Positions 1 through 7,647 of a DNA stretch of 64,000 bases are shown piece by piece. Location: the NCBI GenBank assembly GCA_046351595.1, contig JAXLYE010000007.1, forward strand, positions 620,001 through 684,000, given 5' to 3'. The DNA comes from JAXLYE01 sp046351595 (GTDB lineage Bacteria; Myxococcota_A; Polyangia; Palsa-1104; JAEUJZ01). The translations under genes and the position numbers were made by a program. Each line of letters starts with the position of its first letter. Within the stretch, counting starts at the first letter, position 1. The notes beneath the pieces were generated by a model. It worked only from the letters and a program-made list of their open reading frames with translations. It searched no databases and had not been told where the DNA came from.

Positions 1-431
1 GTGACGCCGTCGCCATCGCCGTCCTGGGCGAGCTCGGTCAGCTCGACGCCGCGCTCGATCGTCCCGCCGAGCGCGGTCAGCCGCGCGGTCAGGATCGCCT
101 CGGTCTGCGACTGCGGCAGCAGCAGCGGGAACGGGTAGGGGCTGTCGATGCCGTCGCCCACCGCGAGCTCGGCGAGCGTGCGATCGCCGTCCCCGACCAC
201 GAGCGCGCGCAGCCGCCGCCCCCGCGCCAGGAACTCCTCGACCACGCCCAGACCCTGCAGCGCCTCGAGGCTGCCGCTCCACACGGCCAGCGCCTTCGAG
301 ACGCCGCTCGGCTGCGCGGCGCGGTCGATGATGCGCACCGGGATGCCGTAGCGCCGAAGCGTGATCGCCAGAGACAGCCCGGTCGGCCCTGCGCCGACGA
401 CGAGCACACCGGGAAACGTGCCTGAGCTCAT
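1..431 (-). CDS. FAD-dependent monooxygenase, N-terminal part (runs off the left edge)
   Basis: The frame opens with ATG at 431 and stays open to the window edge, giving about 143 residues of the amino end. A Rossmann FAD-binding start is plain: a short beta strand followed by GAGPTG at residues 13-18 and, some twenty residues on, an acidic strand end (RIIDRA) that would hold the ADP ribose. This layout is typical of the PheA/TfdB family of flavin aromatic hydroxylases, which also has a full-length member at 48980-50785 in this window. Substrate cannot be told because the substrate domain lies outside. It is read away from the lipoprotein gene at 587, so the roughly 155 bp between them should hold divergent promoters. 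Family assignment is fairly sure; exact reaction unknown. Confidence 0.75.
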   Translation of the reverse strand, partial: MSSGTFPGVLVVGAGPTGLSLAITLRRYGIPVRIIDRAAQPSGVSKALAVWSGSLEALQGLGVVEEFLARGRRLRALVVGDGDRTLAELAVGDGIDSPYPFPLLLPQSQTEAILTARLTALGGTIERGVELTELAQDGDGDGV

Positions 432-586
432 GCGCCTTCCTCCCTGGCCGCGCGACGGCGCGGCTCGCGGATACCAAGGAAACCGTATTGGTGTTTCAAG
501 TTTCCGTCAAGGGATACACGCAGACCGGCGCAGACCCACGCAGACACCCATGAAGCCCGGCGCTGGGGGCGTGGTAGGTTCCGCGC

Positions 587-2671
587 ATGATGTGCAGAGC
601 GCAGAAACGATCTCGTGGTCTGGTCCCTTCGCTGGCGCCGCTTTTGGCGCTGTCACTCGGGCTTGTGGCCTGTGCGCCCGAGGGCGCGACCGGTGATCCG
701 CCGCCGGACACGCAGGATGACCCTCCGCTCACCGCCTTCCTGGGGGAGCCGGGCTGCGATCCGATCCTGCCCGGGTTCGCCTACTCGCAGGAGCCGGGCG
801 GGCTGCCGCCGGCGTGCGCGCTGCCGTGGCCATCGAACCTGTACCTGAGGGAGGATCCGGCGCGCAAGACCGGCTACACGCTGACGTTCGGAGCGAGCTC
901 GCTGCCGCACAACCGCCAGATGATCCCGATCGATCCGGCGGCGTATACGAAGCGCGACGGCTACGGTGTGGGCACGCCGATCCTGCTCGTCATCCCGGGG
1001 CTCGATCTGACGGGCTTTGCGACGGAGGATCACGTCGAGCGGTCGCTCGAAAAGGACGCGCCGCTGCTGCTGTTCGAGGAGGCCGGCGGCGTGATCCGGC
1101 GCGTCCCGTACTTCGTCGAGCGCGACGCGCTGGAGGACAATGCCAGCCGCCAGACGCTGTTCGTGCGACCGGCCGAGATCCTGAAGGAGGCGACGCGGTA
1201 CGTGGTGGCGCTGCGCGGCCTCAAGGACGGCGCGGGCAAGCCGATCCCGCCGTCGCCGGCGTTCGCGCGGCTGCGCGATCGCAAGACCGCGAAGATCCCG
1301 GTCCTGCGCGATCGGCAGGCGCGCTTCGACAAGACCTTTGCGCTCCTGGAAGGGCAGGGCATCGCGCGCGACACCGTGACGCTGGCGTGGGACTTCAACA
1401 CCGCGAGCAGCGAGTCGATGCACGGCGATCTGTTGGCGATGCGGGACGACGCGCTGCGCCGCGTGGGCCCGAGCGGACCGCTGCTCACCGTCGAGAAGAT
1501 CACCGAGTATGCGAAGACCAACGACGGCTCCGGGCGCCCGGTGGACGAGTTCATCGCGATCGAGCTCACCGGCACCTTCGAAACCCCGAGCTACCTGCAG
1601 ACCGTGATGATCCGCGACTTCGAGGGCTCACGGATCCGGCGCGATGCCGCCGGGAAGCCGCTGGCCGAGGGCACGCGCAAGCCGCGCTTCTGGGTGCGCA
1701 TCCCGCACAGCGCTCTCGACGGAACGCCGCACGGCCTGGTGATGTACGGGCACGGGCTGCTCGGCTCCGGCGATCAGGTGCGCAGCGGCTCGAACGGGCG
1801 CATCGCGAACGACCACAAGCTGATCTTCTTCAGCACCGACCTGTTCGGGATGTCCGACGTCGACGAGCTGCCGCTGATCAACATCCTCGCGGAGCTCGGC
1901 CGCTTCCCGTCGCTGACGGATCGGCTGCACCAGGGTCTGGTCGAGTGGGTGCTCTTGGCGCGCGCCATGCGCGAGCGGCTGGCGGACGTCCCCATCGTCG
2001 GCCTGCGCAAGGTCCAGGTGAACCAGGCGGAGCTCTTCTACTCGGGCATCTCACAGGGCGGGATCTTCGGCGGCTCGTTCCTGGCGCTGACGCCGGACGT
2101 CACGTACGGGCACCTCGGCGTGCCGGGCAACAACTACAACACGCTGCTCCAGCGCTCGGTCGACTACAACCAGTTCGGTCCGATCGTGGCCAGCGCGTAC
2201 GACACGCCGGTGAACCAGAACGTCGCGCTGGCGGTGATCCAGCTCTTGTGGGACAGCACGGATCCGGTGAGCCTGTTGCGGCACGTGACCGCGGAGCCGT
2301 TCCCGGGCAACCGCCCGCACTACGTCCTTCTTGCGCCGGCCAAGGGAGACTGGCAGGTCGCGGTCGTCACCAACGAGAACGCAGCGCGCAGCGGGCTGGG
2401 GATCGCCGTCATGGAGCACTACGATCGACAGCGCTCGGTGCCGCTGGTGAAGGAGCAGACGTACCCGCACCGCGGCTCCGGGATCGTGCTGTATGACTAC
2501 GGGAACCCGTGGCCGGCGCTCGGGAACGTGCCGGCCATGGATCCGCCCGGCGACCCGCACGGCAAGCCGCGCAAGGAGCCCGCGCACAACCGCCAGATGG
2601 TCACGTTCTTCCGCACCGGCGAGATCATCGATGTCTGCGGCGGCGACGGGTGCTCGCCGACGATCCGGTAG
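587..2671 (+). CDS. Large alpha/beta-hydrolase-like lipoprotein
   Basis: A 694-residue protein with a lipoprotein signal: basic start, hydrophobic stretch and a lipobox ending LVAC near residue 29, so it should be anchored in the cell envelope. The body resembles large secreted hydrolase-like lipoproteins of myxobacteria. An oxyanion-type MYGHGLLGSG segment lies near residue 385, and GISQGG near residue 488 fits a nucleophile elbow (GxSxG) of an alpha/beta hydrolase, which suggests an esterase or lipase. The acid and His of a triad are not certain; a HRGSG segment near residue 632 could supply the His. Two ATGs are adjacent at 587 and 590; the first is used. Enzyme class is inferred from the nucleophile elbow only. 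Confidence 0.75.
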   Translation: MMCRAQKRSRGLVPSLAPLLALSLGLVACAPEGATGDPPPDTQDDPPLTAFLGEPGCDPILPGFAYSQEPGGLPPACALPWPSNLYLREDPARKTGYTLTFGASSLPHNRQMIPIDPAAYTKRDGYGVGTPILLVIPGLDLTGFATEDHVERSLEKDAPLLLFEEAGGVIRRVPYFVERDALEDNASRQTLFVRPAEILKEATRYVVALRGLKDGAGKPIPPSPAFARLRDRKTAKIPVLRDRQARFDKTFALLEGQGIARDTVTLAWDFNTASSESMHGDLLAMRDDALRRVGPSGPLLTVEKITEYAKTNDGSGRPVDEFIAIELTGTFETPSYLQTVMIRDFEGSRIRRDAAGKPLAEGTRKPRFWVRIPHSALDGTPHGLVMYGHGLLGSGDQVRSGSNGRIANDHKLIFFSTDLFGMSDVDELPLINILAELGRFPSLTDRLHQGLVEWVLLARAMRERLADVPIVGLRKVQVNQAELFYSGISQGGIFGGSFLALTPDVTYGHLGVPGNNYNTLLQRSVDYNQFGPIVASAYDTPVNQNVALAVIQLLWDSTDPVSLLRHVTAEPFPGNRPHYVLLAPAKGDWQVAVVTNENAARSGLGIAVMEHYDRQRSVPLVKEQTYPHRGSGIVLYDYGNPWPALGNVPAMDPPGDPHGKPRKEPAHNRQMVTFFRTGEIIDVCGGDGCSPTIR

Positions 2672-2722
2672 CGCGCCGCGCGAGAAGTTGACGGCAGCAT
2701 CCGCGCTCTGAAAGATCCGCGC

Positions 2723-3508
2723 ATGAGCAACCGCGTGACGGTAGAGCAGGACGGACACGTGCTCCTCGTCGGTGTGAACCGACCCGAGAAGCGCAATGCC
2801 TTTGATCTGGCGACCATCGATGCGCTCGGCGCGGCGTACGAGCGGCTCGGCTCGGATCCCGAGATCCGCGTCGGCGTGGTGTTCGGCCACGGCGACCACT
2901 TCTCGGCCGGGCTCGATCTCGCCGAGGTCGGCCCGGTGGTCGCGGCGCAGGGGCCGGCGGCGCTCTCGGGCGGGCACGCCTTCGATCCGTTCGGTGTGTG
3001 GGGCCCGCCGGTGCCCAAGCCCGTCGTCATGGCGGTCAGCGGCATCGCCTTCACGCTGTCGATCGAGCTGGCGCTGGCCAGCGACATCGTCATCGCCGCC
3101 GAGGGCGTGCGCTTCCGCCAGCTCGAGATCGGGCGCGGCATCCTGCCGTTCGGCGGCGCCACCTTTCGCGCGCCCGAGAAGCTCGGCTGGGGCAACGCCA
3201 TGCGCTTCCTGCTGACCGGCGAAGAGTTCGGTGCGGCCGAGGCGCTGCGCATCGGCCTCGTGCAGGAGGTCGTCGCGCCGGGCAAGCACGTGGACAGGGC
3301 GCGCGCGCTCGCGCAGCTCATCGCGCGCCAGGCGCCGCTCGGTGTCCAGGGCACGCTGGCCAACGCGCGCATCGCCGCCAGCCAGGGCTCGGCCGCGGCC
3401 ACCGAGCACCTGCGCGCGGTGCTGCCCGGGATCCTCGCCAGCGCGGATGCCGCCGAGGGACTGCGCAGCTTCCTGGAGCGCCGCGAGGCGATCTTCCGCG
3501 GCAGCTGA
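2723..3508 (+). CDS. Enoyl-CoA hydratase/isomerase (crotonase) family protein
   Basis: A 261-residue protein of normal crotonase length. It has the NRPEKRNAF start motif near residue 19, the oxyanion-hole segment GDHFSAGLDL near residues 55-64, and the second conserved stretch around residues 104-125 ending ELALASDIVIA. The usual GGG of the second oxyanion segment is replaced by a less glycine-rich sequence (GIAFTLSIEL), and the catalytic Glu pair of true hydratases is not obvious, so an isomerase or other crotonase reaction on an acyl-CoA is as likely as hydration. It follows the hydrolase-like lipoprotein by about 50 bp in the same direction and could share its transcript. Cytoplasmic enzyme of fatty acid or aromatic acid breakdown; substrate not known. 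Confidence 0.9.
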   Translation: MSNRVTVEQDGHVLLVGVNRPEKRNAFDLATIDALGAAYERLGSDPEIRVGVVFGHGDHFSAGLDLAEVGPVVAAQGPAALSGGHAFDPFGVWGPPVPKPVVMAVSGIAFTLSIELALASDIVIAAEGVRFRQLEIGRGILPFGGATFRAPEKLGWGNAMRFLLTGEEFGAAEALRIGLVQEVVAPGKHVDRARALAQLIARQAPLGVQGTLANARIAASQGSAAATEHLRAVLPGILASADAAEGLRSFLERREAIFRGS

Positions 3509-3597
3509 CCCGGCCCTGCGGTCTGCGTCGGTCTTCGGGGAGGCGCTCGTGTGAGCGTGGATCGATTCCCGGGCGGCCAGTAGAGTAGTCAGAGGCC

Positions 3598-4014
3598 ATG
3601 AGCTCGTGCGAGTGGCGGTCCATCGGGCCGCACCGTTTTGCGCGTGATGCGGACACGCTGCGCTGGTCCCCCGACGGCGAGATCACCGTCGAGCAGGGCG
3701 CCGAGATCATGTCGCACGTGGTCGATCTGGCGTGCGCGAACGGCTACGTGCTGGTGCTCATCGATGGGCGCAACAGCCCGCCGCTGAGCTACGAGGTCCG
3801 CCGCCTGTACGTCGACACCGTGCACCGCCATCAGGTGCGGCTGGCGGTCGCGGTGTACGGCGGTCAGCCTGCCAGCCGCATCGTCGCCACGCTGGCTTTC
3901 CGGGCGGCGCGCCTGCTGACCAAGATGGACATCGAGATCCGCTACACCGCGACCGAGGCCGAGGCGGCTGCGTTCCTCGGCTCCCAGCGCGCGCGCTTCT
4001 TGAGCCGCTGCTGA
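3598..4014 (+). CDS. STAS/SpoIIAA-like small protein
   Basis: A 138-residue cytoplasmic protein without signal or membrane segments. The pattern of alternating hydrophobic strands and helices (start GPHRF, then a strand-turn with PDGEITVEQ, a VLVLIDGR strand with Asp near residue 57, then a helix and LAVAVYGG strand) resembles SpoIIAA/STAS-like domains common in myxobacteria. Such domains often act as regulatory partners or ligand sensors. The 3' part (3758-4014) is covered on the other strand by the aberrant tail of the truncated kinase gene; codon use and the sensible protein favour this strand as the real one. Family call is tentative and no function is assigned. Confidence 0.7.
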   Translation: MSSCEWRSIGPHRFARDADTLRWSPDGEITVEQGAEIMSHVVDLACANGYVLVLIDGRNSPPLSYEVRRLYVDTVHRHQVRLAVAVYGGQPASRIVATLAFRAARLLTKMDIEIRYTATEAEAAAFLGSQRARFLSRC

Positions 4015-6157
4015 TCCGCGCGCGGCCCGCCGCATTGCAGGCGGTCGTCCCGTCGCTGCGTGTGCGCTGCGCGGGGGTCTGTGGAGCGCTGCGGATCGAT
4101 CGAGACGCGGATCTCCTCGCGCGGATCGTAGCCGGCTTGACGTCGCGGTGCAGGATGCCCTGCGCCCACGCCGCGGCCAGCGCGTCCGCGACCTGCATGC
4201 CGACGTGCGCGACCTGGCGCGCCGAGAGCTTGCCGCTGCGCTCGATCAGCGACTCCAGGGTCAGCTCGCCGACGTACTCGAAGACGATGAACGGGCAGCC
4301 GCTCTGCTCGTCCAGATCGACGTCCAGCACGCGCACGATGTTCTGGTGCTCCAGCCGGATCAGGGTCTGCGCCTCGGCCGAGAAGCGGCGGCCGACGTCG
4401 GTGTCGCCGGCGGCGAGCGGCGCGAGGCTGCGGAACAGCTTGATGGCGACCGGGATGTTGAGAAGCTCATGGTACGAGCGGAAGATGACCGCGGTCGTGC
4501 CCTCGCCCAGGCGCTCCTGCAGCAGGTAGCGACCGATGCGCGCGCCGGCCTCCAGCGACAGCGATCGCGGCGCGAGCGGCGGATCGCGCACGATCACAAC
4601 GGGATCGACGGCGGGATCAATCGAGCTCTGGGGCGCGGTGGCGGCGCTCTCCAGCTCTCCGATCGGATCGACCGGATCGATTGGATCGCTCGGCGGCTCC
4701 GCCTCGGAGGACGGCTCGGCTGCAGCCTCCGGCTCCGCGGCCGGCTCCGACGTGGGCTCGGACACCGGCTCCGGGAGCGGCTCTGCGGCGGTCGCCGAGT
4801 CTGCGCTCGGACGGCTCGCCTCGGGCCCCGGCGCATCGAGGGCCTCAAGCGGCTCGGTAGGCGGCGGCGGTGCCGCGGGCTGCGCCGCCTCGACCCCGGG
4901 CGGCGGAGTGCTCGGCGGAGTGCTCGGCGGAGTGCTCGGCGGAGTTCTCGGGGGCGGCAAGCTCGATGGCTCCGGCCCGCGCTCGATGGTGCGCGGTGGG
5001 CTGGGTCGACCCCTGGTCAGCATGCCGAGCAGCTCGTTGTCGCTGACCCGCAGGTAGCCCTTGCGCGCGGCGTCGAGGGTGCGCGCCGCCGTGCGATCCA
5101 GCAGGCCGCGCCGCGACAGGAACTCGGCATAGCTGCCGCGGCCGTTCCACTCCTTCTCCAGTGCATCGAGCTCGGCGTCCGTGAGCCCGTGTTGGCGCTT
5201 CAAGTAGAGACGCAGGACAGGCATCTTGTTGTCCCCTGTTTCATCTGTCGCCGCGGCTCGGCCCGACGGCTGCAGGCTCGGCGCCGCGACCGACTCGAGC
5301 GCCGAGAGCGCGGCGAGCATGCTCTCGTATCGGCCCTGCGGATCCGCGCAGAGCATGCGCGCCACGACCCCGGACAGACCCGAGGCGCCGGACGCCTCGC
5401 TGGCGAAGCGCTGGCACAGCTCGGAGCTCGGGAGCTCGCCGCGACCAAAAAACAGCTCCCAGGCCATCGCTCCCAGCGAGTACTGATCCGCGGCCGGCAT
5501 CGCGGCCCCGGCGAAGACCTCGGGCGCGATGTAGCCGATCGAGCCCGCGAGCGAGCGCGCCTTCTCGCCGCGCGGCAGGAACCGACCCGCGCCGAAGTCG
5601 GTCAAGAGCCACGACGAGTCCGAGGCGCGCGACCGGGCCAGCACGTTCTCGGGCTTCACGTCGCGGTGGATGACGCCGTGCTCGTGGGCGTGCGCCAGCG
5701 CGCGCGCGATATCACGCAGCACGCCGAGGCGGTTGAACGGTCGCCGCTCGAGGAGGCCGCGGCGCAGCGAGCCGCCCTGCTGGCGCTCGAACACCAGCGC
5801 CCACATGCGGTGCGTGCGGTCGTAGCCGGTGTTCAGGCACGGCACGATGTTCGGGTGACGGAGGCGCATGGCCAGGCGCATCTCGTCGGCCCACGGCCCG
5901 TAGCTGTCCTCGCTGGCGTCGAAGAACTTCACCACCACCTGGCGGTTGCTGCGCACGTCCCGGGCCGCGATCACGCTGCCCGCCGCACCGGCCGCGATGC
6001 GCTCGCCGAGCTCGTAGCGACCGAGCACCAGCGGCTCGCCCGCGCCTTCCGCAGCGGCGCCCGCGGTCCCCGCCGCCGCCTCATCCGGCACCGCGATGCC
6101 GTCGGAGGACACCGCGCCCGCATCCGCCCGATCCGCCGCCCCGATGGCCACGCTCAC
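3758..6157 (-). CDS. Tandem Ser/Thr protein kinase, second kinase domain truncated
   Basis: GTG start at 6157; its GTGA overlaps the stop of the upstream V4R-like gene by four bases, so translation is likely coupled. Kinase domain 1 (about residues 46-300) is complete, with a variant glycine loop, VVVKFF lysine, HRDVKPEN, DFG and APE. A linker follows with a helical region (about 311-380) and a Pro/Ser/Glu-rich stretch containing four TPPS-type repeats. Kinase domain 2 (from about residue 545) starts with GRYLLQERLGEG and an AIKLF lysine, and reaches HRDVKPA at 4130. There homology stops: the DFG, APE and C-lobe are missing, and the frame runs on as Arg/Ser-rich nonsense to 3758, antisense to the STAS-like gene. 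Domain 1 should be active; domain 2 cannot be. A deletion, inversion breakpoint or assembly join near 4129 is likely. Confidence 0.75.
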   Translation of the reverse strand: MSVAIGAADRADAGAVSSDGIAVPDEAAAGTAGAAAEGAGEPLVLGRYELGERIAAGAAGSVIAARDVRSNRQVVVKFFDASEDSYGPWADEMRLAMRLRHPNIVPCLNTGYDRTHRMWALVFERQQGGSLRRGLLERRPFNRLGVLRDIARALAHAHEHGVIHRDVKPENVLARSRASDSSWLLTDFGAGRFLPRGEKARSLAGSIGYIAPEVFAGAAMPAADQYSLGAMAWELFFGRGELPSSELCQRFASEASGASGLSGVVARMLCADPQGRYESMLAALSALESVAAPSLQPSGRAAATDETGDNKMPVLRLYLKRQHGLTDAELDALEKEWNGRGSYAEFLSRRGLLDRTAARTLDAARKGYLRVSDNELLGMLTRGRPSPPRTIERGPEPSSLPPPRTPPSTPPSTPPSTPPPGVEAAQPAAPPPPTEPLEALDAPGPEASRPSADSATAAEPLPEPVSEPTSEPAAEPEAAAEPSSEAEPPSDPIDPVDPIGELESAATAPQSSIDPAVDPVVIVRDPPLAPRSLSLEAGARIGRYLLQERLGEGTTAVIFRSYHELLNIPVAIKLFRSLAPLAAGDTDVGRRFSAEAQTLIRLEHQNIVRVLDVDLDEQSGCPFIVFEYVGELTLESLIERSGKLSARQVAHVGMQVADALAAAWAQGILHRDVKPATIRARRSASRSIRSAPQTPAQRTRSDGTTACNAAGRARISSGSRSARAGSRGTQPPRPRSRCSGSRCPSWSAGAPPGKPAWRRCGWQADRRTPRPPAAPDGGARCRRTGGGPRSSAAGCCAHR

Positions 6158-6804
6158 ACCCCCAGCCGCTTGAGGATCTCGCTGTGCGGCAGCCGCTGCG
6201 CGATCAGCTCCTCGGCCTGGCGGATCACCTCGGCGAAGCCGAGGATGAACGTCGTGCCTTCGCGATCGCCCAGCCGCTGATCGCCGGTCTGGATCGCGCG
6301 CAGTCCCTCGCTGCCGTCGCTGCCCGTGCCGGTGAAGTAGCGGAAGAAGCCCTCGATGATCCCGCACAGCAGATCGTCGGCGGTGTGGCCCTTGGGCCCG
6401 ATGTCTTGCATCGGGCTGTGCTGCAGCTTGACGGCGATGAGGCCGAGCTGGACGTGGCTGTAGTCGGCCGTGATGCAGCCCATGCCCAGGCCGTTCCACA
6501 GATCTTCGATCAGCGCCGCGAACTCCGGCATGGTGCGGCTGTGCAGCGGCGTGCCGGCGAAGCTCTGCAGCTCGCGCTCGATGCGCTCGGCCAGGCGCTG
6601 GCCATAGAACGAGCCGCAGCGGCGCAGGAGCAGCGGCGTGGCGCTCCCGGCCTCGTCCTCGCAGGCCAGGACGAAGCCGCGCAGGAAGTCGTCGCTTATG
6701 CCGAGCAGGCGCGTGCCGCCGCGGCTGCGCAGCACCCCGGCGTCGGCGTCCTGCGTGACGTACGACGGGTGCGAGAAGTAGTTCAGGTTGGGGCGGTACG
6801 ACAT
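6154..6804 (-). CDS. V4R-like (4-vinyl reductase fold) protein 2
   Basis: A 216-residue soluble protein. The start at 6804 is set by an AAGGAG sequence 5-6 bases upstream; another ATG at 6825 lacks this. It is a diverged relative of the V4R protein at 7648-8283: both share an LxxEDEAG/LEQEVGD-like helix followed by RRCGSFYG (here) or YRCGFEWG (there), both have a GTxSD/GNVGK-type central region, and both end in EI(L/I)KRL. The C-terminal Cys-containing motif of V4R domains is lost here, the matching stretch reading TGDQRLGDREGTTFILG. V4R domains bind small hydrophobic molecules or tetrapyrrole precursors. The gene sits 22 bases after the phycobilisome-like gene and overlaps the kinase start, so it probably works with both. 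Function inferred from family and context. Confidence 0.7.
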   Translation of the reverse strand: MSYRPNLNYFSHPSYVTQDADAGVLRSRGGTRLLGISDDFLRGFVLACEDEAGSATPLLLRRCGSFYGQRLAERIERELQSFAGTPLHSRTMPEFAALIEDLWNGLGMGCITADYSHVQLGLIAVKLQHSPMQDIGPKGHTADDLLCGIIEGFFRYFTGTGSDGSEGLRAIQTGDQRLGDREGTTFILGFAEVIRQAEELIAQRLPHSEILKRLGV

Positions 6805-6826
6805 CGCGGACTCCTTGTCGGGCACC

Positions 6827-7309
6827 TTAGGAGCTCGCCGCGCCCGAGAGCTCGCGGCCGCACTGCTGGATGAACGGGCGCAAGAGCTCCGCCGTCTTGG
6901 GCGTCAGCTCGCGGCTGGTCACGCGCTCCATCGCCTTGTAGGCGTCCTCGATGAACTGCGGCGCCATGCCGAGCCCGCGCAGCATCGTCCCCATCCACAG
7001 CAGCAGCGCGTCGTGCAAGAACTGGCTGTCGCCGCGCACCATCGCCAGCGCCGAGTAGCGCAGCGCCAGCGCCAGATCGCGCCCGCCCTTGGACCGCGCC
7101 GAGGCGTACTTCTTCTCGAAGTCCGGGTAGGCGCGCAGGAGGTCCTTCATCGTCTGCTCGATGATCGCGGACTCCTTGCTCTCCACCTCGGCCATCGCCG
7201 TCAGACGCTCGTCGATGCGGCTGGCGAACTCGCGCAGCGTCGTCTGCTCGGCGGCCGTCAGGTAGCGGCCCTCGGCCTCGACCAACATGCTCTGGATCTG
7301 ACTGTTCAC
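6827..7309 (-). CDS. Phycobilisome-like globin-fold protein lacking the bilin cysteine
   Basis: A 160-residue protein, the length of an alpha-type phycobiliprotein. GTG start at 7309 preceded by a GGGGGCAAGG ribosome site. The match with allophycocyanin-type subunits is clear by eye: AEGRYLTAAE near residues 12-21 corresponds to the AEARYLSPGE start, and residues 75-94 (GGRDLALALRYSALAMVRGD) line up without gaps with the chromophore region of allophycocyanin alpha. The bilin-linking Cys is Gly75 here, while the Arg-Asp pair that contacts the bilin (Arg77, Asp78), a following Arg and the GD pair are kept. It should be a helical globin-fold protein binding a ligand non-covalently, or none. It lies between two V4R-type genes and before a kinase gene, with three operator-like repeats upstream, which suggests a sensor subunit rather than a light-harvesting one. 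Confidence 0.8.
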   Translation of the reverse strand: MNSQIQSMLVEAEGRYLTAAEQTTLREFASRIDERLTAMAEVESKESAIIEQTMKDLLRAYPDFEKKYASARSKGGRDLALALRYSALAMVRGDSQFLHDALLLWMGTMLRGLGMAPQFIEDAYKAMERVTSRELTPKTAELLRPFIQQCGRELSGAASS

Positions 7310-7343
7310 GTGCCTTGCCCCCGCTGTAATCGCTGACCGTTTT

Positions 7344-7394
7344 TAGAACAATGTCCTATTTAGAACGATGTCCTATTTTTAGAACGATGACCTA
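7344..7394 (-). promoter_or_regulatory. Three operator-like repeats upstream of the phycobilisome-like gene
   Basis: Three copies of a 15-bp imperfect palindrome lie at 7344-7358, 7361-7375 and 7380-7394: TAGAACAATGTCCTA, TAGAACGATGTCCTA and TAGAACGATGACCTA. Start-to-start spacing is 17 and 19 bp. Each unit has the form TAGnAC-N5-GTnCTA, expected for a dimeric repressor or activator. They are AT-rich in a GC-rich region and end 35 bp before the GTG of the phycobilisome-like gene, so they most likely control the 6157-7309 part of the cluster. The binding protein is not identified. Confidence 0.65.
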
Positions 7395-7396
7395 AT

Positions 7397-7618
7397 TCAT
7401 TCCCAGACGAAGCCCGAGAACAGCTCGCCCAGCGTCTGCCGCTGCTCGGTGCACGGCGCCCGGTTGCGGTTCAGGCGCGGCACCTGGCCACCGAGGACTG
7501 CGAAGTACTCCTCGGCGCTCAGCGTCTGCCAGCCGCCGCCGCGCTCGCCCTGTCCGTTCAGACCGAGCAGCGCGAAGTAGCGGCGCACCGGCAGGTTCGC
7601 GATCGAGATCGGCTCCAT
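7397..7618 (-). CDS. 73-aa protein with a repeated YFA[LV]LG motif
   Basis: A small gene with ATG at 7618 and a strong GGAGGAG site six bases upstream. The 73-residue product has no signal or membrane segment. It contains a motif twice: RRYFALLG near residues 12-19 and EEYFAVLG near residues 36-43, each followed by a Gly/Gln-containing turn. This may be two short matching helices, as in a linker or adaptor peptide. It starts 29 bases after the V4R gene stop and lies just before the operator repeats and phycobilisome-like gene, so it probably belongs to the same system. No family recognised. Confidence 0.65.
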   Translation of the reverse strand: MEPISIANLPVRRYFALLGLNGQGERGGGWQTLSAEEYFAVLGGQVPRLNRNRAPCTEQRQTLGELFSGFVWE

Positions 7619-7647
7619 GGTGCTCCTCCGTTGTCGTCGCTGCGCGG

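Noticed and set aside
814..2496. Long plus-strand frame overlapping the hydrolase-like lipoprotein in another phase
   Set aside because: Arg/Ala-rich shadow with no motif; the overlapping frame has a lipoprotein signal and a nucleophile elbow.
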